From: Holophagales bacterium
GTDB lineage: Bacteria > Acidobacteriota > Thermoanaerobaculia > UBA5066
Direction of reading: 5' to 3'
DNA length: 64,000 nucleotides
Assembly: GCA_016719485.1 (NCBI GenBank)
Contig: JADJZB010000022.1
Location: 113,881-177,880, forward strand
Numbering within the stretch: position 1 is the stretch's first letter; each line of letters starts with the position of its first letter. The position numbers and the translations under genes were made by a program. Positions 11,625 through 19,668 of this stretch are shown here, in pieces. The notes under the pieces were generated by a model. It was given only the letters and a program-made list of their open reading frames with translations. It was not told the DNA's origin and did not search any database.

Positions 11625-12482
11625 CGCGCGGGTCTGCGTGTGCGCGCCCGGGTCGGTCCCGCGCCGCGAGGCGCGCTCGAGGGCCTCGATGAAGGCGCCG
11701 CACGACTCGAACCGCTCCGAGGGTCTCTTCTCCAGGACCTTCAGGAGGACGTAGTCGACCGAGCGGTGGAGGACGGGGTTGATCGCGGACGGAAGCGCCG
11801 GCTCGTCGCGCAGCGTCTTCTCCATCACGACGAAGACCGAGTTCGCCTCGAACGGCGGCGCCCCCGCCAGGAGGTAGTAGGCCAGAACGCCGAGCGCGTA
11901 CTGGTCGGAGCGCGGCCCGGCCTGCTCGCCCCTCACCTGCTCTGGCGACATGTAGACCGGTGTCCCGAGGACCGTCCCGGCCACCGTGAGGCTCTCGCTC
12001 CGGGCCTCCCGCGCGAGGCCGAAGTCGGCCAGGAAGAGCCGCCCCGTCTTGTCGAAGAGGACGTTCGCCGGCTTCACGTCCCGGTGGACGATCCCCTCGC
12101 CGTGCGCGTAGTCGAGGGCGGACGCGAGGGCCCGGAGCCACTCCATCGCGAGACTTCCCGGGACGCCTTCGCGGGCCCGGTCCCGAAGCGTTCCCCCGGG
12201 CAGCAGCGGCATGACGAGGAAAAGGAGGTCGTCCACCTGCCCGAAGTCGTAGATCGGGAGGATGTGCGGGTGCTCGAGCCGGGCGGACAGTTTCGCCTCG
12301 CGAAGGAAACGCGGAACGAACGACGCATCGGTCGAGACGGCGTCGAGCGACATCACCTTCACGGCGACGTGCCTCTCGAGGCCGAGGTCCAGCGCGCGCC
12401 AGACCTCCGCCATCCCGCCCGCCCCTATCCGCTCTTCCAGCCGGTACCGGCCGAGGAGCGCCCCTGTGCCCAGGACCGCCAC
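11622..12482 (-). CDS. soluble Hanks-type serine/threonine protein kinase
   Basis: 286 residues, a bare kinase domain. Visible motifs: glycine loop IGAGGMAEVWRA (about 19-30), catalytic lysine in HVAVKVM, HRDVKPANVLFD (catalytic loop), DFGLAR, and the P+1 region YMSPEQVRGE. The C-terminus is polar, with no membrane helix and no sensor domain, unlike the two larger kinases in this window. Start: I choose a GTG preceded by GGGAGG at five to six bases. Reading upstream is open for another 44 codons, but a TATACT -10 box (12556-12561) lies inside that extension. It is convergent with a CBS protein and divergent from an HdrB-like gene. The substrate is unknown. Confidence 0.88.
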   Translation of the reverse strand: MAVLGTGALLGRYRLEERIGAGGMAEVWRALDLGLERHVAVKVMSLDAVSTDASFVPRFLREAKLSARLEHPHILPIYDFGQVDDLLFLVMPLLPGGTLRDRAREGVPGSLAMEWLRALASALDYAHGEGIVHRDVKPANVLFDKTGRLFLADFGLAREARSESLTVAGTVLGTPVYMSPEQVRGEQAGPRSDQYALGVLAYYLLAGAPPFEANSVFVVMEKTLRDEPALPSAINPVLHRSVDYVLLKVLEKRPSERFESCGAFIEALERASRRGTDPGAHTQTRA

Positions 12483-12555
12483 GTGCGCCTCCCGTTCGCC
12501 TGATGAGAACGGCGCCTTGCCGAAGCTCCCGAATCCACCGAGAAGTCGAGCTGGC

Positions 12556-12561
12556 AGTATA
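12556..12561 (-). promoter_or_regulatory. -10 box of the small Ser/Thr kinase
   Basis: TATACT on the minus strand, about 74 bases before the chosen GTG start. The implied transcript start is near 12549, giving a leader of about 65 bases that carries a GGGAGG ribosome-binding site. The -35 region is weak. The element supports the shorter protein start. Confidence 0.45.
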
Positions 12562-12692
12562 GCTTCCAGCGCCCGGCCGGCACCCGGGCCGGGTTCGTCG
12601 GACTCCCTTCTCACACCCGAAATGATGCGAGCGGATCATGGAACGGCGCGCGGCCACGGCGAATCATCCGGGACGGAGGAGATCGCTCCGAA

Positions 12693-13544
12693 GTGCGCTA
12701 CGGGTACGACTCCGGCTGCTCGAAGCCGTCCGGCGGCAGCCCGGGCGATGATGCCGTATTCGACGTGGCCGGCGCCCTCGGCCTGACGTTCGAGGAGATC
12801 GAGGAGCCCGGCGGATGCCCCGGCTCGGGCCTGACGATGAACGCCATCCCGGCGTTCGCGAGGGTGGGCCGTCTACTGGCCGTCGCGGCCCGCCAGCTTT
12901 CGGCGCGGGAGGACTCCGCGGTCCCGCCAGCCGTCGTCACACCCTGCAGCTCCTGCTACCTGAACCTCAAGCGCACGATCCACTCCCTCGCCACGCACGC
13001 CGACCTGCGGGAGAGGGTGGCCGAGGAGCTCTCCGCTACGGGACTCTCCCTTCCGCCCGGATCGGTCTGCGTGAGACACCTCCTCGACGTCCTCTACGAG
13101 GACGCGGGCCCCGACGCGATACGGGAGCGCGTGACCCGTCCCCTGACGGGTCTGCGCGTCGCCCCCTACTACGGCTGCCTCACGACCCCCGGCGACCCGC
13201 CGGAGCTCGACCTCCAGGACCCGCCGCGACCGGGCCGCCTCGAGGAGATCCTCTCGGCTCTCGGCGCCGAGGTCGTCGACTCCCCTCTCAAGGCCCACTG
13301 TTGCGGCGGCCGCGCCGCGGAGGCGAGCGAGGAAGTCGCCACTTCACTCCAGCACCGGATCCTGCGCAGCGCCGCCGACCACGGCGCCGACGTCATCGCC
13401 ACCGTCTGCCCCCGCTGCCGGCGCAACCTCGGGACCGGCCAGGATGCGGTCAACCGGAGGTTCATGACGGGCTTCGCGCTTCCCGTCCGCACGTTCACGG
13501 ACCTGATGGCCGAAGCCTTCGGAACCCATGGGGTCAGGTCTTGA
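12693..13544 (+). CDS. heterodisulfide reductase subunit B-like (CCG-domain) protein
   Basis: 283 residues, GTG start with a GGAGGAG ribosome-binding site. Resembles HdrB and related CCG-domain proteins: an N-terminal RYGYDSGCS in place of the usual FPGC, then TPCSSCYLNLK, PYYGCL, the CCG motif AHCCGG (about residue 207) and VCPRCRRNL near the C-terminus. In HdrB these Cys residues bind the special non-cubane [4Fe-4S] clusters that handle disulfides. Here the first CCG motif is degenerate (GGCPGSG), so only the C-terminal cluster site looks complete. No HdrA or HdrC homologue is adjacent, so it may partner with a distant iron-sulfur protein. Its last codons lie in the AT-rich element at 13530-13560. 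Confidence 0.8.
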   Translation: MRYGYDSGCSKPSGGSPGDDAVFDVAGALGLTFEEIEEPGGCPGSGLTMNAIPAFARVGRLLAVAARQLSAREDSAVPPAVVTPCSSCYLNLKRTIHSLATHADLRERVAEELSATGLSLPPGSVCVRHLLDVLYEDAGPDAIRERVTRPLTGLRVAPYYGCLTTPGDPPELDLQDPPRPGRLEEILSALGAEVVDSPLKAHCCGGRAAEASEEVATSLQHRILRSAADHGADVIATVCPRCRRNLGTGQDAVNRRFMTGFALPVRTFTDLMAEAFGTHGVRS

Positions 13545-13560
13545 TTTTCTATTTTACAAA
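13530..13560. repeat. AT-rich boundary element where two convergent genes end
   Basis: GGGGTCAGGTCTTGATTTTC followed by TATTTTACAAA. It is the most AT-rich stretch in this neighbourhood and sits exactly where the HdrB-like gene (TGA within CTTGA) and the Memo-family gene (TAG read from the other strand) both end. Similar GGGGTCAGGTCTTGA strings flank REP-type or IS200-related elements in other genomes as I recall; no second copy is seen in this window, so its mobile origin is a guess. Confidence 0.35.
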
Positions 13561-14667
13561 TCCCGCCGGGACGACCGCCACCGAGGGATAGCCGACGAAG
13601 TGGTAGAGGTTCGCGGGGGCGGTCTCGCCGAGACCGTCGCCGCGCACGGGCAGCTCGGGAGCGCCGACCGACGTGGCGTAGGCGACCGGCCTCGCCTCGA
13701 GAGGCAGACCGAGGTCGCGGCCGAGGCGCGAGAGGGCCACGAGCCCGAGCGGGATCGAGAAGCGCCCGCACCACGTGACCCTGTAGTCGGCGGGGCTCTC
13801 CGGGTTCACGCACGTCTCGTAGAAGCCCCGCGCCTTCGAGGCCTCGAGCGGTCCGCCGAGAGCGCGGAGCATCGAGACGTCGCGCGCCGTCGCCTTCGCG
13901 TAGGCGTCGATCCCCCCGTCCCCGAACGGCACGTGCCGGAAGTCCGCCCCGTAGTGGATCGCGTCGGCCGAGACGACGACGGCGAGGTCCCGCCCCGGGA
14001 CGAGCCCTCGCGCCCGGGCGACCTGGGCGAGCGCGCCGCCGAGCCTCTCTCCCAGCTCCCAGAGCCGTTCCCAGCCCATCGACGGGACGAGGACGGGGAG
14101 GATCTCGACGTCCCTCCGCCGGTGTTTCAGCCAGTGGACGATCGTCTCGACGGAGTGCTCGGAATCGTGCATCGCCGCGTCGGCGACCGCGTCCCCTTTC
14201 GGCAGGCGCGCGAGGACCTCCTCGCGGAGCGGCGACACCGCCACCTCGCCGTCCGGCGCACGCCAGGCCCGGTAGGTGTCGAAGACGAGGACGTCCTTCG
14301 CGTCGAACTTCCGGAAGCGGTGGAAGACGCCGACGACGACGACCGTCTTCGCGGTGACGAGCGGGAGGAGGCCCCGGTAGACCCGCCCGGCGTAGAGGAC
14401 GTCGTCGTGGGGGCAGACCGCACCGGCCACTCCCGGCCCCGGCGTCTCCCCGAGCCGCTCCGGCGCCGGCGGATTCGCGGAGAGCGCGAAGACCTTCGCC
14501 ATCTGCGCGGCCGTCGTCGGGAAGCCGACCCCGTCGAGCTGGCCCCGCACGTCTCCCGCGGACGGGATCGCCATCTCCTTCCGGACCTCCTCGAGAGTCG
14601 GCGGGGCCCCGGACGCGAAGCGCGCCAGCGCGGCGATCAGGGCGACGGACAGGAACGTGGCTCTCAT
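13549..14667 (-). CDS. exported Memo-family protein (AmmeMemoRadiSam system protein B)
   Basis: 372 residues with an N-terminal signal peptide (RATFLSVALIAALARFASGA). The rest matches the Memo/YPE family: CPHDDVLYAGRVYRG (equivalent of PHAGYxYSG), HDSEHSVETIVHWL (equivalent of DEHSIE), PVLVPSM, and SADAIHYGADF (equivalent of SSDxSHY). Memo proteins share the fold of class III extradiol dioxygenases and bind a metal through His and Cys. In many bacteria the gene neighbours AmmeMemoRadiSam A and a radical-SAM gene, and neither is here. A secreted version is notable. The stop codon and last three residues fall in the AT-rich element. It lies downstream of the hybrid histidine kinase on the same strand, 34 bases away, and could be cotranscribed. 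Confidence 0.88.
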   Translation of the reverse strand: MRATFLSVALIAALARFASGAPPTLEEVRKEMAIPSAGDVRGQLDGVGFPTTAAQMAKVFALSANPPAPERLGETPGPGVAGAVCPHDDVLYAGRVYRGLLPLVTAKTVVVVGVFHRFRKFDAKDVLVFDTYRAWRAPDGEVAVSPLREEVLARLPKGDAVADAAMHDSEHSVETIVHWLKHRRRDVEILPVLVPSMGWERLWELGERLGGALAQVARARGLVPGRDLAVVVSADAIHYGADFRHVPFGDGGIDAYAKATARDVSMLRALGGPLEASKARGFYETCVNPESPADYRVTWCGRFSIPLGLVALSRLGRDLGLPLEARPVAYATSVGAPELPVRGDGLGETAPANLYHFVGYPSVAVVPAGFVK

Positions 14668-14701
14668 CTCGATCCTCTCTCCGCCCGCGGGTCCGGGCGC
14701 G

Positions 14702-16345
14702 TCAGTCGAGCGACTCTCCGAGGAGCCGCCCGATCTCCCTCTCGAGGGCGGCGAGGGGGGCGGGTTTCGAGAGGTAGGCGTCCGCCCCCGCGGCGAGGAT
14801 CCTCTCCCGGTCTCCGGCCATGGCGAGCGCGGTCAGCGCGAGGACGGGCGGGACCCGCTCACCGCCGGACTGCAGGCGACGGAGCAGCTCGAAGCCGTCC
14901 ATGCCCGGCAGCTGGATGTCGAGGACGACGAGGTCGGGCGGCGCCGACGCGGCGAGGACGAGCGCCTCGAGGCCCGTCGGGGCCTCGTCGACGACGAAGC
15001 CCCGCGTCCGGAGGAACTCCGCGAGGATCGTCCGGTTCGCGTCGTCGTCCTCGACGAGGAGGATCCGGGGGGACGCCAGGCGTCCGGGTCCCCGGGGCGC
15101 CTCCGCCGGGAGAACCGGGTGCGCTCCGGAGCCGCGCCTCGTCGGCTGCCGCCAGGGCAGGACGACGCGGAACCGGCTGCCCCGGCCGGGTTCGCTCTCG
15201 GCCTCGGCCCTTCCCCCGTGCAGCTCGGCGAGGCTCCTGACGAGCGCCAGGCCGAGCCCGCTTCCGGCGTGCTCGCGCGAGAGCCGCGTGTCGAGCTGCG
15301 TGAAGGGCTGGAAGAGCTTCGGGAGGTCCTCCGCCGCGATTCCCGGGCCGTCGTCGCGGACCTCGAATCGAACGAGCCCGGCGTCCTCGTCGCCGGAGGA
15401 TGAAAGCTCCACGGCCCCCCCGGCCGGCGTGAACTTCACGGCGTTCGAGAGGAGGTTCACGAGGACCTGCCGCACCCTCCGGGCGTCCGCGACGAAGCGG
15501 ACGGGTGCGGCCGGGCCGCGGTAGGCGAGGTCGATTCCCTTTCGCCGCGCCTCGCCCCGCACGATGGAGAGGGCCGACTCGCAGACCTCCCCGAGCGAGC
15601 AGGAGTCGGTCGAGAGCGAGAGCCTCTCGGCGCCGATCCGGGAGAGGTCGAGGATGTCGGACAGGAGCGAGAGGAGGTGGCGCCCCGCGTCCTCGAGGAA
15701 TCCGAGGCTCCGGAGCTGCTGGGCATTGAGGGGTCCGTGGACTCCCGTCCGGAGGAGGTCGGCGGCGCCGAGGATGCCCGTCAGCGGCGTCCTCAGCTCG
15801 TGGCTCATGCTCGCGAGGAACGCGTCCTTCGCGCGCGCCGTCCGCTCCAGCTCGACGATCACGGTGGCGAGCTCCTCCGACCGCTCTGCCACCCGCTCCT
15901 CCAGCGTGGCGTTCAGCTTCGCGAGCTCGGCCAGCGCCGTTTCGCGTGCGGAGACGTCGGCGACGCGGATCGAGACGGCCACCACGGCCCCGGAGCGGTC
16001 CTTCACCGGGGAGTAGACCGTCTCGAAGTGGAAGCCCCGGGCCTCGGTCGAGTGGACGTGCGACTCCCCCCCGAACGCCCGGTCGAGGCTCTCTCTCACG
16101 CCCGCCTGGTTGTGCTCCGTGATGAACGAGAAGAGGTCGTCCCCGAGCGCGATCTCCTGCGTCCGCGCGACGCGGATGACGCGCCGGCCGGCGGCATTGA
16201 AGGCGAGGATGCGCCCCTCCCGGTCGACGAGCCCGACCGGCTCCGGGATCGACTCCAGGATCGCGTGGAGGTCGAGCCGGTCGGCCGCGCCGGCGACCTC
16301 GCCCAGCCCCGGTTCCCTGCGAAGGCGCTCGTCGTCCTCGGTCAC
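14702..16345 (-). CDS. hybrid sensor histidine kinase / response regulator (PAS-HisKA-HATPase-REC)
   Basis: 547 residues, no membrane helix. Layout: PAS with C-terminal PAC (about 28-140; ILESIPEPVGLVDREGRI), a coiled linker (about 145-170), HisKA with phospho-acceptor His in MSHELRTPLTGILG (about 182), HATPase_c (N box NLLSNAVKFTP about 302, DDGPGIAAEDL, GSGLGLALVRSL), then a receiver domain (about 427-545) with EDDD and the phospho-acceptor Asp in VVLDIQLPGMDG (about 472). A cytoplasmic phosphorelay protein whose output partner is not nearby. Start: GTG giving VTEDDER; no clear ribosome-binding site, and a weak -10 (TTACAC) lies eight bases upstream. It is divergent from the NfeD-flotillin operon with only 36 bases between. 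Confidence 0.92.
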   Translation of the reverse strand: MTEDDERLRREPGLGEVAGAADRLDLHAILESIPEPVGLVDREGRILAFNAAGRRVIRVARTQEIALGDDLFSFITEHNQAGVRESLDRAFGGESHVHSTEARGFHFETVYSPVKDRSGAVVAVSIRVADVSARETALAELAKLNATLEERVAERSEELATVIVELERTARAKDAFLASMSHELRTPLTGILGAADLLRTGVHGPLNAQQLRSLGFLEDAGRHLLSLLSDILDLSRIGAERLSLSTDSCSLGEVCESALSIVRGEARRKGIDLAYRGPAAPVRFVADARRVRQVLVNLLSNAVKFTPAGGAVELSSSGDEDAGLVRFEVRDDGPGIAAEDLPKLFQPFTQLDTRLSREHAGSGLGLALVRSLAELHGGRAEAESEPGRGSRFRVVLPWRQPTRRGSGAHPVLPAEAPRGPGRLASPRILLVEDDDANRTILAEFLRTRGFVVDEAPTGLEALVLAASAPPDLVVLDIQLPGMDGFELLRRLQSGGERVPPVLALTALAMAGDRERILAAGADAYLSKPAPLAALEREIGRLLGESLD

Positions 16346-16381
16346 CGGGGGGAGTGTAATCCGGTGTAAATTGTCCCTACC
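16346..16381. promoter_or_regulatory. 36-base divergent promoter region, hybrid kinase / NfeD-flotillin operon
   Basis: AT-rich for this genome. On the plus strand TAAATT (16367-16372) lies nine bases before the ATG of the NfeD-like gene; on the minus strand TTACAC (16354-16359) lies eight bases before the GTG of the kinase. Both spacings would give leaderless or nearly leaderless mRNAs. No convincing -35 boxes. The two transcripts cannot be initiated independently without sharing sequence, so the kinase and the flotillin operon may be linked in control. Confidence 0.4.
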
Positions 16382-16930
16382 ATGCTGACCGTCTATCTCG
16401 CGGCGCTGGCCTTCGGCCTCGTCCTCATCGGTGCATCCGTTTTCCAGGGGGATGGTGGCGGACACGATTCCGGCGACGGTGACGGCACCGGCGAGAGCCA
16501 CGGTGACGCCGACCATGGCGCGTTCCTCACGAACCTCCTATCGCTCCGGTTCTGGACCTACGCCCTCGGCGCATTCGGAATGGCCGGAACGGCCCTCTCC
16601 CTCCTGGGGGTTGCCAGCGGCGTCCACGTCCCGGTCTCGGTCGTTCTCGGCTTCGTCGTCGGGGCGGGCGTGGCCACCCTCTTCCGTTCCCTCGGGCGCG
16701 GCTCGGCGACGAGCCCCGCCTCGACGGAGGCCTTCCTCGGCACGGAGGGCGAGGTCGTCCTTCCGCTCCTCCCCGACGGCCTCGGGAAGATCCGCCTCCA
16801 CGTGGGCGACCAGGACGTCGAGGTCCCGGCGCGCACCGGAGGAGTCCCCATCGAGATTCGCGAACGCGTCGTCGTCGTCCGCTTCCGGGAGGGGGTCGCC
16901 GAGGTCGAGCCCGCTCCCTGGAAGGAATAG
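16382..16930 (+). CDS. NfeD-like membrane protein, flotillin partner
   Basis: 182 residues. One N-terminal helix (LAALAFGLVLIGASVFQG), a Gly/Asp/His-rich loop (about 22-48), two more helices (about 52-105), then a C-terminal beta-rich domain of about 70 residues (GTEGEVVLPLLPDGLGKIRL; VPIEIRERVVVVRF) that fits the OB-fold NfeD domain. NfeD proteins form complexes with flotillins or stomatins encoded next to them. It is the first gene of an operon with two flotillin-like genes, 30 bases upstream of the first. Confidence 0.82.
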   Translation: MLTVYLAALAFGLVLIGASVFQGDGGGHDSGDGDGTGESHGDADHGAFLTNLLSLRFWTYALGAFGMAGTALSLLGVASGVHVPVSVVLGFVVGAGVATLFRSLGRGSATSPASTEAFLGTEGEVVLPLLPDGLGKIRLHVGDQDVEVPARTGGVPIEIRERVVVVRFREGVAEVEPAPWKE

Positions 16931-16960
16931 CTCCCCATCCGCTCTCGCTGGAGGTAATCC

Positions 16961-18235
16961 GTGCTCGACTCCCTCGCCGGCATCGGGGCCGGGGTTGTCG
17001 CGGGCGCCGTGGCGCTCGGCATCCTCTCGGTCCTCGCCCGATCGATCGTCGTCATCTGCCCGCCGAACCAGGTCGTCATCTTCTCCGGCCGCAAGCGCAA
17101 GCTCGCCGACGGGAGCCAGGTGGGCTACCGGGTCGTCCTCGGCGGCCGGTCCGTGCGCATCCCGCTCCTGGAGCGGGTCGACCGGATGAGCCTCCTGTCC
17201 ATTCCGATCGACCTGAAGGTCTCGAACGCCTACTCGAAGGGGGGCATCCCTCTGCGGGTCCACGCGATCGCGAACGTGAAGGTCGCCTCCGACCCGCGGG
17301 TCGTCGGCAACGCCATCGAGCGCTTCCTCGGCCGCGACCCGGCGGAGATCGCCCGCGTCGCCAAGGAGAGCCTCGAGGGGCACCTGCGCGGCGTCCTCGC
17401 GAACCTGACGCCGGAGGAGGTCAACGAGGACCGCCTCAAGTTCGCGACCGGCCTCGTCGACGAAGCCGAGGGGGACTTCCGCAAGCTCGGCCTGACGCTC
17501 GACACGCTGAAGATCCAGAACGTCTCCGACGAGGCGAACTACCTCGCCTCCATCGGACGCGCGCGGATCGCCATGGTCCTGCGCGACGCGGAGATGGCCG
17601 AGTCCCTCGCGAGGTCAGAAGCGTCGCAGGGAGAGGCGTCGTCGCGGCGGGCCGGCGAGGTCGCCAACCAGCAGGCGGGAACCGTCATCGCCCAGAAGGA
17701 GAACGAGCTGAAGACCCTGAAGGCGCAGCTCGAGGCGAAGGCGAAGGCCGCCGAGGAGACGGCCGTCCAGGCGGCGCTCCAGGCCCGGGCCGAAGCCGAG
17801 CAGAAGCTCCAGGCCATCCGCAAGAAGCTGGAGGAGACGCGACTCCAGGCCGAGGCGGTCCTCCCGGCACAGGCCGCGCAGCAGGCGGCCGCCTTCGCCG
17901 CGCGCGGCGAGGCGGCCACCATCGAGGAGAACGGCAAGGCCCTCGCCGACGTGCTCAGGCTCCTCACGACGGCGTGGGTCAGCGCCGGCCCCGACGCCAA
18001 GGACATCTTCCTGATCCAGAACCTCGAGCAGATCCTCCGGACGGTCGTCGACCGGGTGAAGGCGGTGGAGGTCGACGAGACGCACCTCCTCGACAGCGGC
18101 GACGGCTCTGCGCTCGCGACCTACGTCGCCTCCTACCCGGCGGCGGTGAGAAGCGTCCTCGCGGAAGTGAGCCGGACCACGGGGGTCGACGTCGTCGCAC
18201 TCCTCTCGCCGGTCCGCGCGGAGGTGGCGCGATGA
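16961..18235 (+). CDS. flotillin-like SPFH-domain protein, first copy
   Basis: 424 residues, GTG start with a GGAGGT ribosome-binding site. An N-terminal membrane hairpin (about 4-30) is followed by the SPFH/band-7 domain (about 30-190; CPPNQVVIFSGRKRK, SNAYSKGGIPLRVHAIANVK, ESLEGHLRGVLANLTPEEVN). A long Ala/Glu/Lys/Gln coiled coil follows (about 200-320), then a C-terminal multimerisation region with the flotillin-like FLIQNLEQILRTVVDRV. Flotillins scaffold ordered membrane regions. The stop overlaps the start of the second flotillin (ATGA), indicating a coupled, probably hetero-oligomeric pair. Confidence 0.92.
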   Translation: MLDSLAGIGAGVVAGAVALGILSVLARSIVVICPPNQVVIFSGRKRKLADGSQVGYRVVLGGRSVRIPLLERVDRMSLLSIPIDLKVSNAYSKGGIPLRVHAIANVKVASDPRVVGNAIERFLGRDPAEIARVAKESLEGHLRGVLANLTPEEVNEDRLKFATGLVDEAEGDFRKLGLTLDTLKIQNVSDEANYLASIGRARIAMVLRDAEMAESLARSEASQGEASSRRAGEVANQQAGTVIAQKENELKTLKAQLEAKAKAAEETAVQAALQARAEAEQKLQAIRKKLEETRLQAEAVLPAQAAQQAAAFAARGEAATIEENGKALADVLRLLTTAWVSAGPDAKDIFLIQNLEQILRTVVDRVKAVEVDETHLLDSGDGSALATYVASYPAAVRSVLAEVSRTTGVDVVALLSPVRAEVAR

Positions 18236-19620
18236 TCGGCGATCTCGGCTCCGTCGTCGGCGTCGCCATCGGCGTCGTCCTCTTCTTCGGCGTGGCGGCG
18301 CTCGTCGTCGTCAAGCGCCTCTTCCACATCTGCAGCCCGAACGAGGTCCTCGTCTTCTCCGGCGGCAAGTCCACGGTCGACGGCCGCCCCGTCGGCTACC
18401 GGATCGTCAAGGGGGGCAGCTCCCTTCGCACGCCGCTTCTCGAGCGCGTCGACCGGATGGACATCACGAACATGACCGTCGACGTCGCCGTGAGCAACGC
18501 CTACTCCAAGGGCGGCATCCCGCTCACCGTCGCCGGCGTCGCCAACCTGAAGGTCGCCGGCCACCAGCCGCTCCTCAACAACGCCCTCGAACGGCTGCTC
18601 GGGAAGGGCCGTCCGCAGATCATCCAGGTCGCCAAGGACACCCTCGAGGGGAACCTCCGCGGCGTCCTCTCCCAGCTCACGCCCGAAGAGGTCAACCAGG
18701 ACAAGCTCCGCTTCGCCGAGAAGCTCCTCGAGGAGGCCGAGCACGACCTCTCCCGTCTCGGCCTCGTCCTCGACGTCCTGAAGGTGCAGAACGTCTCCGA
18801 CGACGTCGGCTACCTCAACTCCCTCGGCCGCAAGCAGTCGGCCGCCCTCGACAAGAGCGCCCGGGTCGCCGAGGCGCAGGCCCACGCCGAGGCCATCATG
18901 CGCGAGGCCGAGAACGGGCTCGCCTCCCGCCTCGCCCTCATCGACGCCGACGGCGCGATCGCCCGCGCCGAGGCCGACAAGCGGATCATGCAGTGCGAGA
19001 CCGGCCGCGAGGCGATGGTCGCCGAAGCGGTCGGCAAGGTCACCACCGCCATCGCCAAGGCCGAGGCCGAGCTGAAGGTGCAGCAGGCGCGCATCGAGCA
19101 GGTCCGCCTCCAGCTCGAGGCCGACGTCGTCGCCCCCGCCCGCGCCGACATGGAGAAGAAGCAGGCCGAGGCCCGCGGCCGGGCCTCGAAGATCGTCGAG
19201 GACGGCAAGGCGACCGCCGCCGTCCTGACCCAGATGATCGAGACGTGGAAGGCCGCCGGCCCGAATGCCCGCGACATCTTCCTGATGCAGAAGCTCCAGA
19301 GCGTCATGTCGTCCCTCGTCGAGACGATCCAGAACGTCAGCGTCGACCGCGTCGCCTACCTCCCCGCCTCCTCGCAGGTGGTCCAGGGCGTCCAGCTCGT
19401 CGAGCAGGTGAAGGCGGCCTTCGGCGTCGACCTCGCGAAGGTCGTCGGCCGGCTCGGGGCGCCGGCGGAGGCCACGCCGGCGCGCCTCGCGGCGGCGTCT
19501 TTCACCGACTCTCCAGGCCTCACCGGGGAACGCTTCGAACGCACCGGCGGCGCCACCCCAGAGGCCGAAGGCCTGACGATCCGATCCTCACCCGCCCGGT
19601 CGCGAACGAACGCCGCGTGA
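18232..19620 (+). CDS. flotillin-like SPFH-domain protein, second copy
   Basis: 462 residues, starting at an ATG that overlaps the previous stop by four bases. Same plan as its neighbour: N-terminal helix (about 8-28), CSPNEVLVFSGGKSTVDG, SNAYSKGGIPLTVAGVANLK, DTLEGNLRGVLSQLTPEEVN, then a coiled coil (about 200-330) and FLMQKLQSVMSSLVETIQNV. Sequence similarity to the upstream protein is strong in the SPFH domain and weaker in the coiled coil, so the two are diverged paralogues. The C-terminal ~45 residues are low-complexity and unique to this copy. Together with the NfeD-like protein it should form a membrane-microdomain complex. The gene ends 48 bases before a toxin-antitoxin operon with its own promoter. 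Confidence 0.92.
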   Translation: MIGDLGSVVGVAIGVVLFFGVAALVVVKRLFHICSPNEVLVFSGGKSTVDGRPVGYRIVKGGSSLRTPLLERVDRMDITNMTVDVAVSNAYSKGGIPLTVAGVANLKVAGHQPLLNNALERLLGKGRPQIIQVAKDTLEGNLRGVLSQLTPEEVNQDKLRFAEKLLEEAEHDLSRLGLVLDVLKVQNVSDDVGYLNSLGRKQSAALDKSARVAEAQAHAEAIMREAENGLASRLALIDADGAIARAEADKRIMQCETGREAMVAEAVGKVTTAIAKAEAELKVQQARIEQVRLQLEADVVAPARADMEKKQAEARGRASKIVEDGKATAAVLTQMIETWKAAGPNARDIFLMQKLQSVMSSLVETIQNVSVDRVAYLPASSQVVQGVQLVEQVKAAFGVDLAKVVGRLGAPAEATPARLAAASFTDSPGLTGERFERTGGATPEAEGLTIRSSPARSRTNAA

Positions 19621-19630
19621 ACGGGTCCGA

Positions 19631-19658
19631 TTGACGCACCCGTCATTTGGCATCTAAG
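19631..19658 (+). promoter_or_regulatory. promoter of the Xre/RES toxin-antitoxin operon
   Basis: TTGACG (19631-19636), 16-base spacer, TCTAAG (19653-19658); the ATG follows ten bases later, close to the expected transcript start, with no ribosome-binding site. The same TTGACG-N16 layout is used by the CBS gene. ACGTCAC just before the ATG and GTGACC just after it give a small dyad that could serve autoregulation. Confidence 0.5.
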
Positions 19659-19668
19659 CTTACGTCAC

